A DNA stretch of 64,000 nt from Fictibacillus sp. b24. Its GTDB lineage: Bacteria; Bacillota; Bacilli; Bacillales; Fictibacillaceae. The stretch spans positions 2,728,001-2,792,000 of the forward strand of contig NZ_JAUCES010000005.1 in the NCBI RefSeq assembly GCF_030348825.1, read 5' to 3'. This document shows, in pieces, positions 25,781 through 34,095 of the stretch. Within the stretch, counting starts at the first letter, position 1, and every line of letters starts with the position of its first letter. Under the pieces are notes generated by a model. The model did not search any database. It saw nothing but the letters and a program-made list of their open reading frames with translations, and was not told the origin of the DNA. Position numbers and translations under genes: made by a program.

Positions 25781-26143
25781 TTAATAACCCCAAGTTCCCC
25801 AGCCGCTTGAAGTACCTTGACCTCCCCATTGTGAAGGAAACGCTTGACCTTGCCCATAACCTTGGCCACCAAGACCGCCTTGATGTCCGAATTGTGGAGG
25901 AATAGGGCCGGTATAAGGTGTCCATCCTACTGCATCCTGTATCGGAACAGTTACAATAATATCTTCGGATGGAGTAAATATTTCAAAAGTAACGGTTCCC
26001 GTGTTTTGAGCAAAATCTAAATTAAAGCTTTTAAACTGAACGATTACCTGACCAAAACCTTTGATATTGGTTATCCCATAATGGGGTCCGTATTTATATA
26101 TATTAGATAGTTCTTGTACACTCAATCTAGTATGTTGAAGCAC
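25781..26143 (-). CDS. Gly/Gln/Trp-rich protein, paralogue of 26388-26831
   Basis: 120 residues starting at GTG (AAAGG 9 bases upstream). Residues about 20-85 contain ITNIKGFGQVIVQFKSF, FEIFTPSEDIIVTVPIQD and YTGPIPPQFG. These align with ITGYGQVVAQVVKYD, LNVFTPSGVRALTVHETD and YQGPIPPVFG of the divergent neighbour, showing a shared fold. The tail (about 85-120) is low-complexity Gly/Gln/Ser/Trp. There is no signal peptide. Family unknown to me; such tails occur in spore-coat or exosporium proteins of Bacillus, which is only a suggestion. Confidence 0.6.
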   Translation of the reverse strand: MLQHTRLSVQELSNIYKYGPHYGITNIKGFGQVIVQFKSFNLDFAQNTGTVTFEIFTPSEDIIVTVPIQDAVGWTPYTGPIPPQFGHQGGLGGQGYGQGQAFPSQWGGQGTSSGWGTWGY

Positions 26144-26387
26144 TAAAACAAACCTTTCTCAGTAAAATACTTTTCTTTTAAGTATATGGTGTGTTTTAGA
26201 ATATGTTTAGGCAAATGTACAGGAAAACATATAAATCAAACCTTACTTTTTCAAGTAGCCTTTCAATCCGTTCGTTTATCTTCCTAATTGTTTAAATGAA
26301 TCATCATTTTTAGGTTCTCGTCCATACTTATTATTTGCATGAACATATATATATACGGAATGAAATATAAACAAAGGATGGATTTTT

Positions 26388-26831
26388 TTGTTTCAGAGTA
26401 AAAGAGCATATTTAGTACCAGGTTCAACGATTGAACAATTTATCGGTCAATATATTACGACGGCGATCACTGGATACGGTCAGGTTGTGGCACAAGTAGT
26501 TAAATACGATAAAGCGAGTAAGATGGCAACACTTAACGTATTTACACCTAGTGGAGTAAGAGCGTTAACAGTACATGAAACAGATATGTACGGAATTGCT
26601 CAATATCAAGGGCCGATCCCTCCTGTCTTCGGATCTGGCATGGGTCAGATGGGACAAATGGGGCAAGGTGGACAGATGGGACAGATGGGTCAACCTGGTC
26701 AAATGGGGCAGATGGGACAGATGGGTCAACCTGGTCAAATGGGGCAGATGGGACAAGGCGGTCAACAAGTTTGGCCTTGGTGGGTTCAACAATATCTTGG
26801 TGGATGGGGTGGATGGGGACCTGGGCGTTAA
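26388..26831 (+). CDS. MGQ-repeat, Trp-rich-tail protein
   Basis: 147 residues from a TTG start (AAAGGATGG about 7 bases upstream). An N-terminal domain (about 1-83) is paralogous to the protein encoded at 25781. It is followed by a Met-Gly-Gln/Pro-Gly-Gln repeat region (about 85-125) and a Trp-rich end (WPWWVQQYLGGWGGWGPGR). A 36-base DNA unit is repeated exactly twice at 26673-26744. No family recognised. The divergent paralogue arrangement suggests co-regulation, possibly as sporulation surface proteins; this is inference. Confidence 0.6.
   Translation: MFQSKRAYLVPGSTIEQFIGQYITTAITGYGQVVAQVVKYDKASKMATLNVFTPSGVRALTVHETDMYGIAQYQGPIPPVFGSGMGQMGQMGQGGQMGQMGQPGQMGQMGQMGQPGQMGQMGQGGQQVWPWWVQQYLGGWGGWGPGR
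26673..26744 (+). repeat. Two perfect 36-bp tandem units coding MGQ repeats
   Basis: Two identical consecutive copies of a 36-base unit starting CAGATGGGACAGATGGGTCA, each encoding twelve Met/Gly/Gln/Pro residues. Perfect DNA identity implies a recent duplication. Confidence 0.8.
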
Positions 26832-26870
26832 TATACCCCCTTCCCCTTTCACTACAAGTTTTTCACATTA

Positions 26871-26900
26871 AAAAAATCGTGAGGTGCCTCACGATTTTTT
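26871..26900. terminator. Perfect bidirectional terminator
   Basis: AAAAAATCGTGAGG and CCTCACGATTTTTT pair across a two-base loop. It serves the MGQ-repeat gene (+) and the small gene ending at 26899 (-). Confidence 0.85.
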
Positions 26901-27069
26901 ATTCTTTACTTTGTTTCGATTTACTCTGTGATTTACTACCAATTTTAGAGCGGTATTTGTTGCCTTTGTTATTATCGCCGGTCGCTAACTCACTGCTGAA
27001 CTCTTGATCGTGCTGCGCTTTAGGCGAACCTTGATTTTTGCTTCCTTCACTGCCATTGCGATTGGTCAT
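26899..27069 (-). CDS. Small hydrophilic protein, SASP-like
   Basis: A 56-residue ORF with GGAGGTAGATGTG before its ATG and a perfect terminator at its stop. It is rich in Lys, Ser, Asn, Gln and Gly (MTNRNGSEGSKNQGSPKAQH ... SKSQSKSKQSKE) and has no hydrophobic segment. The composition resembles the minor small acid-soluble spore proteins of Bacillus, but no specific family is recognised. Confidence 0.5.
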   Translation of the reverse strand: MTNRNGSEGSKNQGSPKAQHDQEFSSELATGDNNKGNKYRSKIGSKSQSKSKQSKE

Positions 27070-27160
27070 CACATCTACCTCCTTAAAATGTACTCTTTCC
27101 TAGTATTGCTTATCCATTTGCTTTTAATCATGGTTTATCAATTATCTATTATAATCTCGC

Positions 27161-27643
27161 CTAACGATGCGACGGCCAGGACCCTTGCATCTTTCTAACT
27201 TGCATAATTTGACCCGTATGGTATGCGTCATGAAGGAAGATATCCAGCAATTTCTCTTCAAGTGAATGTTGACCAAGCACTTCATCATTAGTTTTACTCA
27301 GTATCTCCTTTAAACGATTATGGACATTTTCAGCACGTTCAACGACTTTCTTCCATTCCTGATCGTCATTTGAATGTTCAGTGAGATTGAAGGTTGCATC
27401 ACCATCGAGATGATTTGTCCATTCCCGGTTTTCCAAGTTCGCAACAAGTCTTTCTTTGTAATAAATAAGATGATTGAGGTTTTCCCAAATTGTTTTAGTC
27501 GCCTCGCCTGGCGGTCTCCAACTGGCTTGTTCTGCCGTAATTCCATCAATGGCAGGTTGGAGCGGTGCATACCAACTTTCCTTATCAAAGGTTGAATCTA
27601 ACACCGTTAAAAGCAAGTCAATTCGATTCTTCGTCATCCCCAT
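27161..27643 (-). CDS. DinB-family protein
   Basis: 160 residues with the DinB four-helix pattern. The likely metal histidines are in ENLNHLIYYKER and in HDAYHTGQIMQVRKMQGSWP, the family's terminal signature. Probably a metal-dependent transferase; substrate unknown. AAGGAGG is 9 bases before the ATG at 27643, better than the ATG two codons earlier. Confidence 0.82.
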   Translation of the reverse strand: MGMTKNRIDLLLTVLDSTFDKESWYAPLQPAIDGITAEQASWRPPGEATKTIWENLNHLIYYKERLVANLENREWTNHLDGDATFNLTEHSNDDQEWKKVVERAENVHNRLKEILSKTNDEVLGQHSLEEKLLDIFLHDAYHTGQIMQVRKMQGSWPSHR

Positions 27644-27755
27644 AATCATTTTCCTCCTTAAAATAGTGGAATAGATGCCCTTTTGAGTAATTAATCAGCT
27701 CTCCTTTTATACCTAGGTGGGTATCACTGTTGCTGATTCAAGAAATTTTGGAATT

Positions 27756-27839
27756 ATTCCAGCGAGTTCTGGCTATATTCCAGCGAGTTTAAGCGATAAT
27801 CCGGCGAGTATTGACCATTATCAGCGAGTCGACATGAAC
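27756..27839. repeat. Four degenerate 21-bp tandem repeats
   Basis: Units begin ATTCCAGCGAG, ATTCCAGCGAG, AATCCGGCGAG and TATCAGCGAG at 27756, 27777, 27798 and 27819. Each has AGCGAGT or GGCGAGT followed by a variable 9-10-base half. They lie in the 250-base gap between two DinB genes. No coding capacity. Confidence 0.75.
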
Positions 27840-27896
27840 CGACAACTTGAAGTGTCCATATACCCCCACCTCCACCTTACAGTGCAAAATAATTAA

Positions 27897-28394
27897 CTAA
27901 ACTCTCGCTGATTTCTTTACCTCTGGTTCAACAAGGTCTGTCTCAGGAGGGACGTAGCCTAGTTGTCTTCCGATCTTTACGATTTGCCCTTTGTGATGAA
28001 ATTCGTGAGTGGTAGTATGTGTAAAAAGCCATAATGAAGTGAAGTCAGCTTTATCCCCACTTCTAAACGTTACTTCTATGGTTTCATTCCATTTGTCTTC
28101 AAACTCATTCAGAAATTCATATACCAATTCATCCGTTTTTCTAAACACTTTCCGCATTTCCTGTACATTTTGAATGGACTCTGGTGTTATTGGAGGAATC
28201 GACTTGGCCAGTGCCCGAGCTCCTAACCAACCGTGATAACATTCCGCTACATGAACATGAAGACTGCGAATGGAATCTCCGCCAAAGCTTTCAAGCTCCT
28301 TCACATAGTCTTCAGATGAAATCGATTCGCAATAAGTAAATAACGTTTCTCTTGTGCGGCGAATCCAGTCATATTGAGTCTTAAATAAACTCAT
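27897..28394 (-). CDS. DinB-family protein
   Basis: 165 residues with a DinB core. Putative metal ligands are in LHVHVAECYHGW and in FTHTTTHEFHHKGQIVKIGR, followed by LGYVPPETD, the common C-terminal end of YizA/DinB proteins. AAGGGAGAG precedes the ATG. Second of two adjacent, divergent-in-sequence DinB paralogues. Confidence 0.82.
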   Translation of the reverse strand: MSLFKTQYDWIRRTRETLFTYCESISSEDYVKELESFGGDSIRSLHVHVAECYHGWLGARALAKSIPPITPESIQNVQEMRKVFRKTDELVYEFLNEFEDKWNETIEVTFRSGDKADFTSLWLFTHTTTHEFHHKGQIVKIGRQLGYVPPETDLVEPEVKKSARV

Positions 28395-28442
28395 TTCCTC
28401 ACTCTCCCTTATAAACTGCTTTCCCCATACTTCAACAAAAAG

Positions 28443-28466
28443 AGCACTTCTCCTTCAGAAACATTT
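28443..28466. repeat. ACTTCTCCTT hairpin repeat, short copy
   Basis: AGCACTTCTCCTTCAGAAACATTTGT is a shortened member of the family best preserved at 60414-60442. Confidence 0.4.
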
Positions 28467-28475
28467 GTATAATAA

Positions 28476-28500
28476 AAAGCCTGAGTGAATCTCAGGCTTT
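28476..28500 (-). terminator. Terminator of phosphotransferase gene
   Basis: AAAGCCTGAG and CTCAGGCTTT around a 5-base loop, with TTATTATAC following on the minus strand. Confidence 0.75.
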
Positions 28501-28521
28501 CAACGGAAAATGACTATATGG

Positions 28522-29370
28522 TTAAATTAAATTCTTCCACTCATACCAAGCGTTTAGATATTCCTTTAAATCATCCGGATGATGTTTTACACAAGTTGCT
28601 AATCGATGATACAGCCCAATTAGCACGTTTTCGTATAAGTTTGAATTCACCTGAATGCCATCAACCGTTAAAACACGTGCTGCAGCCTCTATTGTTTGTT
28701 GCGTTAGATCATCTGGCGAAGAACAAAAAGCATAAATCAAATCATAAAGAGGATCTCCAATAACAGGAGTCGGATCTATTACACCAATCAATTGCCCGTT
28801 ATGAAATATAAAATTATGAACACCAAGATCCCCATGCAATAAATAGGGTTGAACCTCTAGATCTTTTACTTTCTGAACCAGGTTGGATACAAGATGATGA
28901 TCCTCTTCATCTAAATAGGATTTCAGCACGTTTTTGGCATCAATCGTTCTGTTCAAAAGAAAAGAGTACCAGGAATCTGTGGTTTCATCCGCCCAGCCCC
29001 AGCCATTCTTATCAGGAACTGTTTTATAGTGATTAATAAGTTCTTGAACAAGTCTAACGAGCAGTTCCTGTTTGCTATTTCTTACATAGTTGGTAGAGCC
29101 CTCAATAAATGAATAGACTAGATATGAATTTGATGGTTCGACAAAATGAAAATTTGGTAACAGTTCCAGCTCAGCGTAGCTTTTTAGATAATCCGCCTCT
29201 GATTGAGTAATTTTCGGCTCGTTTGACTTCACAACATAATGATTTTCATCCTTTGTATGAAGAAGGAACAATTCGCTTACAGTACCACCAGTTAATGGCT
29301 TGTATTCTATTATTTCTGAACCTAGTATTTCATTTTGATTTAACTCTTTAATAATCTCTTTAATATCCAT
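28522..29370 (-). CDS. Aminoglycoside-phosphotransferase-family kinase
   Basis: 282 residues. The kinase-like fold has Brenner's motif HGDLGVHN (H179, D181, N186) and the metal-binding aspartate in IGVIDPTPVIGDPLYDL (D199). The N-lobe lysine is in NHYVVKSNEP. The substrate may be an antibiotic or a cellular small molecule and cannot be told from sequence. AAGGAGAG precedes the ATG. Confidence 0.82.
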   Translation of the reverse strand: MDIKEIIKELNQNEILGSEIIEYKPLTGGTVSELFLLHTKDENHYVVKSNEPKITQSEADYLKSYAELELLPNFHFVEPSNSYLVYSFIEGSTNYVRNSKQELLVRLVQELINHYKTVPDKNGWGWADETTDSWYSFLLNRTIDAKNVLKSYLDEEDHHLVSNLVQKVKDLEVQPYLLHGDLGVHNFIFHNGQLIGVIDPTPVIGDPLYDLIYAFCSSPDDLTQQTIEAAARVLTVDGIQVNSNLYENVLIGLYHRLATCVKHHPDDLKEYLNAWYEWKNLI

Positions 29371-29395
29371 CTTACTCTCCTTATAAAACGCACGG

Positions 29396-29460
29396 CTTAT
29401 TCAATTATCCAGTTTTACATTCAATAAGTAAGTGCACTTCTCCTTCTTGAAGAAACATGC
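29396..29460. repeat. Intergenic repeat with ACTTCTCCTT hairpin
   Basis: CTTATTCAATTATCC...CATTCAATAAG is followed by GTGCACTTCTCCTTCTTGAAGAAACATGC. It combines features of the two dispersed repeat families and lies just downstream of the GNAT gene ending at 29485. Confidence 0.45.
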
Positions 29461-29484
29461 TTCCAATCTATCATGAAAGTACTT

Positions 29485-30273
29485 TTATAATATTGATATA
29501 GACCATTTCTCAATATCTTGAAAACCTAAACGCTTATAGATTTTCCCTGCCTCGGGATTGTCATAAAACAAACATAAGTTTCTTCCTTCTGACTGAGAAT
29601 CAAGGATAAGCTTCTCCATACATTTCGTTGCATATCCTTTTTGTTTATAAGTATGTAATGTACACACACCTGATACCATAGCAGAAAAACGATTCTCACA
29701 AACTGTGGAAGCTGCAGATACATAATGGCCATCTTTCTCCATGTAGTAGTTTCTTGACCAACCGTTTTCTATATTTCTCACAATATTTTCAGGATCCAGG
29801 TTGTCTCCTTCAAACTCTGGGATAAGTCTGTACAGTTCAATGATTTTATGTACGTCATCAGAAGTAGCAATATGAACTTCAGGGTTGGAATTAAAATTCA
29901 TCTTAGTCGAACATTTCAATTCAGCATAATAATGACTTTTACTTTGAATGATTCTATTAGACAAAAAAGGTTTGAATTGATTTGTAATACTTTCAATACC
30001 AGCTAAAAGACTTGCACTTGTATCTTTTGAAATAATTGATGCAAATCCCTCAATATCAAAACCCTCTATACCAAAAGGCGTGTATTTATCCTTAAATTTA
30101 TAAAGGACACCTTTTAGCTCATGCGATTTGTTAAACTCCCCCCAAAAGGTTTGAATCTCATTAGTAAAGCCAAATGCTTCAATACCCCATAAAAGAAATA
30201 AGTTTTCTGAAGGTTTGTGACTTAGGAATCTAACTAGAACTTCTTTGTCAACATTTGATAGTTTTCTTATCAT
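29485..30273 (-). CDS. GNAT-family N-acetyltransferase
   Basis: 262 residues. The GNAT domain lies in the C-terminal half: VHIATSDDVHKIIELYRLIP, then the acetyl-CoA-binding HTYKQKGYATKCMEKLILDS and the final LFYDNPEAGKIYKRLGFQDI. The first 125 residues form an additional N-terminal lobe. Substrate unknown. AGGGGGAG precedes the ATG. Confidence 0.8.
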   Translation of the reverse strand: MIRKLSNVDKEVLVRFLSHKPSENLFLLWGIEAFGFTNEIQTFWGEFNKSHELKGVLYKFKDKYTPFGIEGFDIEGFASIISKDTSASLLAGIESITNQFKPFLSNRIIQSKSHYYAELKCSTKMNFNSNPEVHIATSDDVHKIIELYRLIPEFEGDNLDPENIVRNIENGWSRNYYMEKDGHYVSAASTVCENRFSAMVSGVCTLHTYKQKGYATKCMEKLILDSQSEGRNLCLFYDNPEAGKIYKRLGFQDIEKWSISIL

Positions 30274-30421
30274 GTTACTCCCCCTACATTGTATATACTA
30301 ACAATTTTATCAATTTTAGGAATAATAAGGAGTGTTGATACTTTACAAATATTTGTATTTTTTCTTGGTATAAAGTAAAAAAAGCACCACCATGGTTGGC
30401 GATGCTAATCACAAAATATTT

Positions 30422-30832
30422 TTACCCGTTTAAATAGTACACGTACACTTTTCTATCTTCATCAAATTCAAGGGATAAACGTTTATATGTACTGTTTTCA
30501 ATTGTAACGCTATCTAGAGACAAAGCTAAAAGCAATTCCTCTAAATTCGTTTCAGTAGATTCTTTAATTATTTTTCGGCCAGAATGAAACAAACGGTATT
30601 CAATCGTATTCGGTGCCTTCTCAATAACATCAGCATATGGCTGTTCATCTTTGCATTCATACAAATCAATTTGATACTTACCATTTATAAAATAGTTACC
30701 CCTGTTTTCATATACTATTCCCTCGTTAACCCAATAATTAACAAAGAATCTAATACTAGTTTCCAAACCAGAGAGTTCCTCTAAAGTTTTTACTAATCGT
30801 TTATCTTCCAATCGATACTCCAATATATTCAA
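30422..30832 (-). CDS. Hypothetical protein, 136 residues
   Basis: Begins at TTG with AAGGAG 8 bases upstream. The first helix region (EDKRLVKTLEELSGLETSIR) is followed by strands rich in Tyr, Glu and Ile. Soluble, acidic, without signal peptide or recognised motif. It stands alone between acetyltransferase and phosphotransferase genes. Confidence 0.5.
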   Translation of the reverse strand: MNILEYRLEDKRLVKTLEELSGLETSIRFFVNYWVNEGIVYENRGNYFINGKYQIDLYECKDEQPYADVIEKAPNTIEYRLFHSGRKIIKESTETNLEELLLALSLDSVTIENSTYKRLSLEFDEDRKVYVYYLNG

Positions 30833-30902
30833 TGATATCGCTCCTTATTTTTTCGCAAAATTGATTTAAATCTAAAGTGTTTTTTACTAAAGGGCAGATT
30901 TA

Positions 30903-31823
30903 TTATCTAATTAGTGACCCTTCTATTTTGTAACGATTCTCATAGATACATAGAAACAGTTGTTTATTTGTCTCAAAAAGATTAGAATCATGACAGAAAA
31001 AAGCCATAAATATACTTTGTATACACAGCATTACATGCCAAATAGAATGTATTTCAATGGTGTTCAACTGGTTTACACTTGAATACCTTTTTACTAATTG
31101 AGCAATAAATTCCGGCCATCTCTCTCTTAATTTATCGTTGGCGAAGATTTCACTAAGTACACTTGTCGCGCAATAACCAATATCAAAAATTCTTACGTTA
31201 TTTTCTACTATTTCAAAATCAAGAATGCCCTCTAGTTGACCGCCTTTAAAAATAAAATTAGATACATGGGGATCTCGATGAATGAGTTGCTTTGGCAATT
31301 CGTTTGCTATCTTTTTTAAACCTTCTTCTATAGACATGTAAATGTTTTTTAACTGAATATCTTCATGCACGTTCAAGACTTCCTTGGATGCCCATTCATA
31401 TACGATCTGATGTAAGTTTCTATCAGGATATTTATTCATTATCGTTGATTCTTTTAAACTTTTGTGCAGACAGCCAATAGTCTGACCAAGCGAATATGAT
31501 ATAAAATTATTTTCTAATGCATCTTTCGCTTGTATAATATCACCAACCAAATATTCATAAATTCCGTATATTTCGTCATTATGTAAAAAAGTAAATTCGC
31601 CTGAGTTATTAAAAACAGGCATTTGAACTAACTTTTATAAGCCCTTCATTTAATTCTTTTAACAGTACTTTTTCTGTTAGTGCACTTTCTAAATTCGCCT
31701 TTTTCTTAATGATGTAATTGTTCTTATCCGTTTTTGCTAGATACACTCGATGAGACAATTCTTTCCAATCTAAAACCTCAAAACCCCATTGCTCTGGACT
31801 TTAATTAAGCTGCTTACATTCAT
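30903..31823 (-). pseudogene. Phosphotransferase (APH family) with two frameshifts
   Basis: The largest intact piece (30903-31622) encodes the C-lobe with IHRDPHVSNFIF and GILDFEIVENNVRIFDIGY, the APH catalytic and metal motifs. Its expected N-lobe lies upstream in other frames. An ATG at 31823 (AAAGGA 8 bases upstream) reads MNVSSLIKVQ; a one-base shift then gives WGFEVLDWKELSHRVYLAKT and NNYIIKKKANLES; another shift near 31625 returns to the C-lobe frame. The two breaks imply a decayed gene. A truncated but translated C-lobe is less likely. Confidence 0.65.
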
Positions 31824-31862
31824 CTTTAAATCCTTTGTCTTATTCGTAATTCTGAAAATGAT

Positions 31863-32510
31863 TTAATCAGATAAACGATATTTTTCAACCGTGAATTCTT
31901 TGTTAGAGTTTTGAATTACCACATCAAAATTCCTATGATAACTGTGCATAAATAGGTCATATTGAATTCTACGTTCATTATGAGAATGCATTAGAAAATT
32001 CATGTCCATACCTCGTTCGTTTATATCTCGAATCCCTCTTCTACTCAACTCGGTGTCCCCATCTGTATAGAAGTAAAGCTTCAAATCAAACAAATTGGGA
32101 TCCACAAACGCTACACTCATTCCTTCAACGATATTTATTTTCTTTTGTGAAGAAATCAACGTGCTTTTCACATAATTGGTACCGATTGAATAAACATCTA
32201 AACCATCTCTGATCATATGGAGGTCGCGCTCTAAAGCAAATGTTTGGTGAGCGTCCGGGTGACACGCTGTCATTTTGTACTGATGCGTTACACCTTCATA
32301 TTCATAATCAATAACCGTGTTCTTTCTAAGATTAGACCCAACAATATAGGGATCTGTATTTATGTAATTCACATCGTCTTGTTCGAGAAGTTTTACAAGA
32401 TTATTGGCAAACGTAGTCTTTCCAGAAGCACCATGACCAGAAATTCCAATGATTATTCTTCCATCACTACTGTTAATCCAATTTGCAATTTGTTGTAATA
32501 TCTTTTCCAT
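31863..32510 (-). CDS. Uridine-kinase-like P-loop kinase
   Basis: 215 residues. Walker A is GISGHGASGKTTFA (K31, T32), as in the uridine kinase/phosphoribulokinase family, followed by NYINTDPYIVG and INIVEGMSVAF, the second being the usual Walker B-like strand. The phosphorylated substrate is unknown. GGGGGGAACATT precedes the ATG. Confidence 0.75.
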   Translation of the reverse strand: MEKILQQIANWINSSDGRIIIGISGHGASGKTTFANNLVKLLEQDDVNYINTDPYIVGSNLRKNTVIDYEYEGVTHQYKMTACHPDAHQTFALERDLHMIRDGLDVYSIGTNYVKSTLISSQKKINIVEGMSVAFVDPNLFDLKLYFYTDGDTELSRRGIRDINERGMDMNFLMHSHNERRIQYDLFMHSYHRNFDVVIQNSNKEFTVEKYRLSD

Positions 32511-32531
32511 AATGTTCCCCCCAATTTGAAA

Positions 32532-33134
32532 TCAACCTTCTAGCTTAAGCTTATAGGATTCGCTGCTGACGTTGTACTTCAGATAATCTTCTTGAAGAAT
32601 TCCACAAACCGCACAGTCCTTGTATTGACCCTTGGCATTGCGGATCATATGTCTGATTACGCCTTCTTGCGCCATTCCCACTTTACTCATCATTCTTCCT
32701 GAAGCCGGATTATCGGTGTTATGAGCGGCAGATATTTTATGAATATTCATCTGTCTAAAACCAAATTCTACAACTGCTCGCAAAGCTTCCGTTCCATAGC
32801 CCCGATTCCACCAATGGTATCCAAGCGCGTAACCCACCTCACAATTTTCAGTGAGTTTGTCAAAATCATATAAATCGATCTCTCCAATTAGTTCACCACT
32901 CGTTTTCAATACAATCCCCCAGTAACAAAATTCTTTACTTTCATACTGACTTACGATGTTAGCTACTCTTTCGATCGTTTGGGAAACACTCTTATGTGCA
33001 GCATTGATTTTATTGTCCGATACACGTTCGTCTGAAAGCCAATGATCAAATACAGTTTGGGCATCAGTAAGTTCCAATCTTCTAAGGATTAATCGATCCG
33101 TTTCTAACATGGGCGTTCCTGAAAAGTTTATCAT
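32532..33134 (-). CDS. RimJ/RimL-type GNAT acetyltransferase
   Basis: 200 residues opening LETDRLILRRLELTDAQTVF, the typical start of the RimJ/RimL group. It then has EVGYALGYHWWNRGYGTEAL, the acetyl-CoA-binding segment, and NPASGRMMSKVGMAQEGVIR. It probably acetylates a protein N-terminus or a small molecule. AAGGTGA precedes the ATG at 33134; a GTG three codons earlier overlaps that site. Confidence 0.82.
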   Translation of the reverse strand: MINFSGTPMLETDRLILRRLELTDAQTVFDHWLSDERVSDNKINAAHKSVSQTIERVANIVSQYESKEFCYWGIVLKTSGELIGEIDLYDFDKLTENCEVGYALGYHWWNRGYGTEALRAVVEFGFRQMNIHKISAAHNTDNPASGRMMSKVGMAQEGVIRHMIRNAKGQYKDCAVCGILQEDYLKYNVSSESYKLKLEG

Positions 33135-33283
33135 CCTGTTCACCTTCTCAATATCTTTTAACCGTAACCTATATTATATAATGAATTCAGCGAACTTTAC
33201 ACTTTTTTCCAATACATTTGTGTTTCTTATTAAAGAACAGAGACTTCAGTAAAAAACGATTAAAATCACAATGGCAATCGCAA

Positions 33284-33315
33284 AAAAAAAGCCAGCGAAC
33301 ACGTCTCAGGCTTTT
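33284..33315 (-). terminator. Terminator downstream of GNAT gene
   Basis: AAAAGCC and GGCTTTT around a longer loop, followed by a 9-base T-run on the minus strand. The remaining 33316-33417 shows nothing recognisable. Confidence 0.5.
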
Positions 33316-33417
33316 AGAAATATTTTAAAGCTTCTTCTTAAGAAACGGAAAAGCTCTTGGAGGATACACGTTTTCGAGTTTGATAAACTTCCAACTTCTT
33401 TTTGTATAAAAAAACAA

Positions 33418-33445
33418 GGCTCTTTTCGCATAGATTGTTGCTATT
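33418..33445 (+). repeat. Left 28-bp inverted repeat bracketing GNAT gene
   Basis: GGCTCTTTTCGCATAGATTG continuing TTGCTATT. About 25 of 28 bases match the inverted copy at 34032-34059. It belongs to the same family as the ends of the element at 6875-7084. Confidence 0.7.
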
Positions 33446-33491
33446 TTGACAATTCTTATAAGGATGTTTTGCCTTTTGTAGTAAATTATGT

Positions 33492-34007
33492 TCATTTTGT
33501 TCGCTCTACAGAATACAGAAAAAATTCCATATCTATATTCCTAAAATTCTTAGTATCTTTATCAATAATATTCATACCGTTTCGAACAGCAACTTTTTGA
33601 GCGGCTACATTTGTGTCCCTAATAATAGAATAAACCCTATTTACATTAAGAACTGAGAAAGCATATTCCTTGCAAGCAATTGCCGCTTCTGTTGAGTAAC
33701 CTTTGTGCCAATACGCTTTTTGAAACAAAAACCCTATTTCCAAAATTTCTTTTTCTCTCCAACCTTGCATTGTCAAGCCACATTGACCAATCATTTCGTT
33801 TGTTTCTTTTAATACAACAGCCCAAAGTCCAAAACCATACTCTTCATATCTTTTAAGATGTCTGTTAAGCCAACTTTGTGCTTGTTCTAAGTTGAATGCA
33901 CTTTCATAAGCAGCACGCATTACTTCCTCATCACACAATATTCCGCACAATGCATCATAATCGGACTGCACCATTTCTCTAATTATAAGACGTTTTGTTT
34001 CTATCAA
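33492..34007 (-). CDS. GNAT-family N-acetyltransferase between inverted repeats
   Basis: 171 residues starting at TTG (GGTGGGAG upstream): IETKRLIIREMVQSDYDALC, then LEIGFLFQKAYWHKGYSTEA with the acetyl-CoA-binding loop, and NVAAQKVAVRNGMNIIDKDT. It resembles RimJ/RimL-type enzymes of Bacillus. It is the only gene between the 28-base inverted repeats at 33418 and 34032, so it may have moved as a small unit. Confidence 0.8.
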   Translation of the reverse strand: MIETKRLIIREMVQSDYDALCGILCDEEVMRAAYESAFNLEQAQSWLNRHLKRYEEYGFGLWAVVLKETNEMIGQCGLTMQGWREKEILEIGFLFQKAYWHKGYSTEAAIACKEYAFSVLNVNRVYSIIRDTNVAAQKVAVRNGMNIIDKDTKNFRNIDMEFFLYSVERTK

Positions 34008-34031
34008 AAATCTCCCACCTTTCTATTAATT

Positions 34032-34059
34032 AAAAGCAACAATCTTTACGAAAAGAGCC
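34032..34059 (-). repeat. Right 28-bp inverted repeat bracketing GNAT gene
   Basis: AAAAGCAACAATCTTTACGA continuing AAAGAGCC. Its reverse complement nearly equals the left copy at 33418. Confidence 0.7.
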
Positions 34060-34065
34060 AAAAAC

Positions 34066-34089
34066 AAAAACGCCCAACTGGACGTTTTT
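34066..34089 (-). terminator. Short terminator
   Basis: AAAACGCCC and GGACGTTTT with a 4-base loop, ending in T-run on the minus strand, just after the gene ending at 34096. Confidence 0.6.
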
Positions 34090-34095
34090 ACATAC

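Noticed and set aside
26565..26871. Repeat-rich frames overlapping the MGQ gene in other frames
   Set aside because: They arise from the low-complexity repeat; the MGQ frame alone has a ribosome binding site and a paralogue.
27756..27839. Possible CRISPR array
   Set aside because: Units are directly adjacent with no unique spacers and there are no cas genes.
33271..33600. Plus-strand open frame of 109 codons in the 33.2-33.6 kb gap
   Set aside because: It runs over a terminator hairpin, the 28-bp repeat and the antisense end of the GNAT gene, with no ribosome binding site and no family resemblance.
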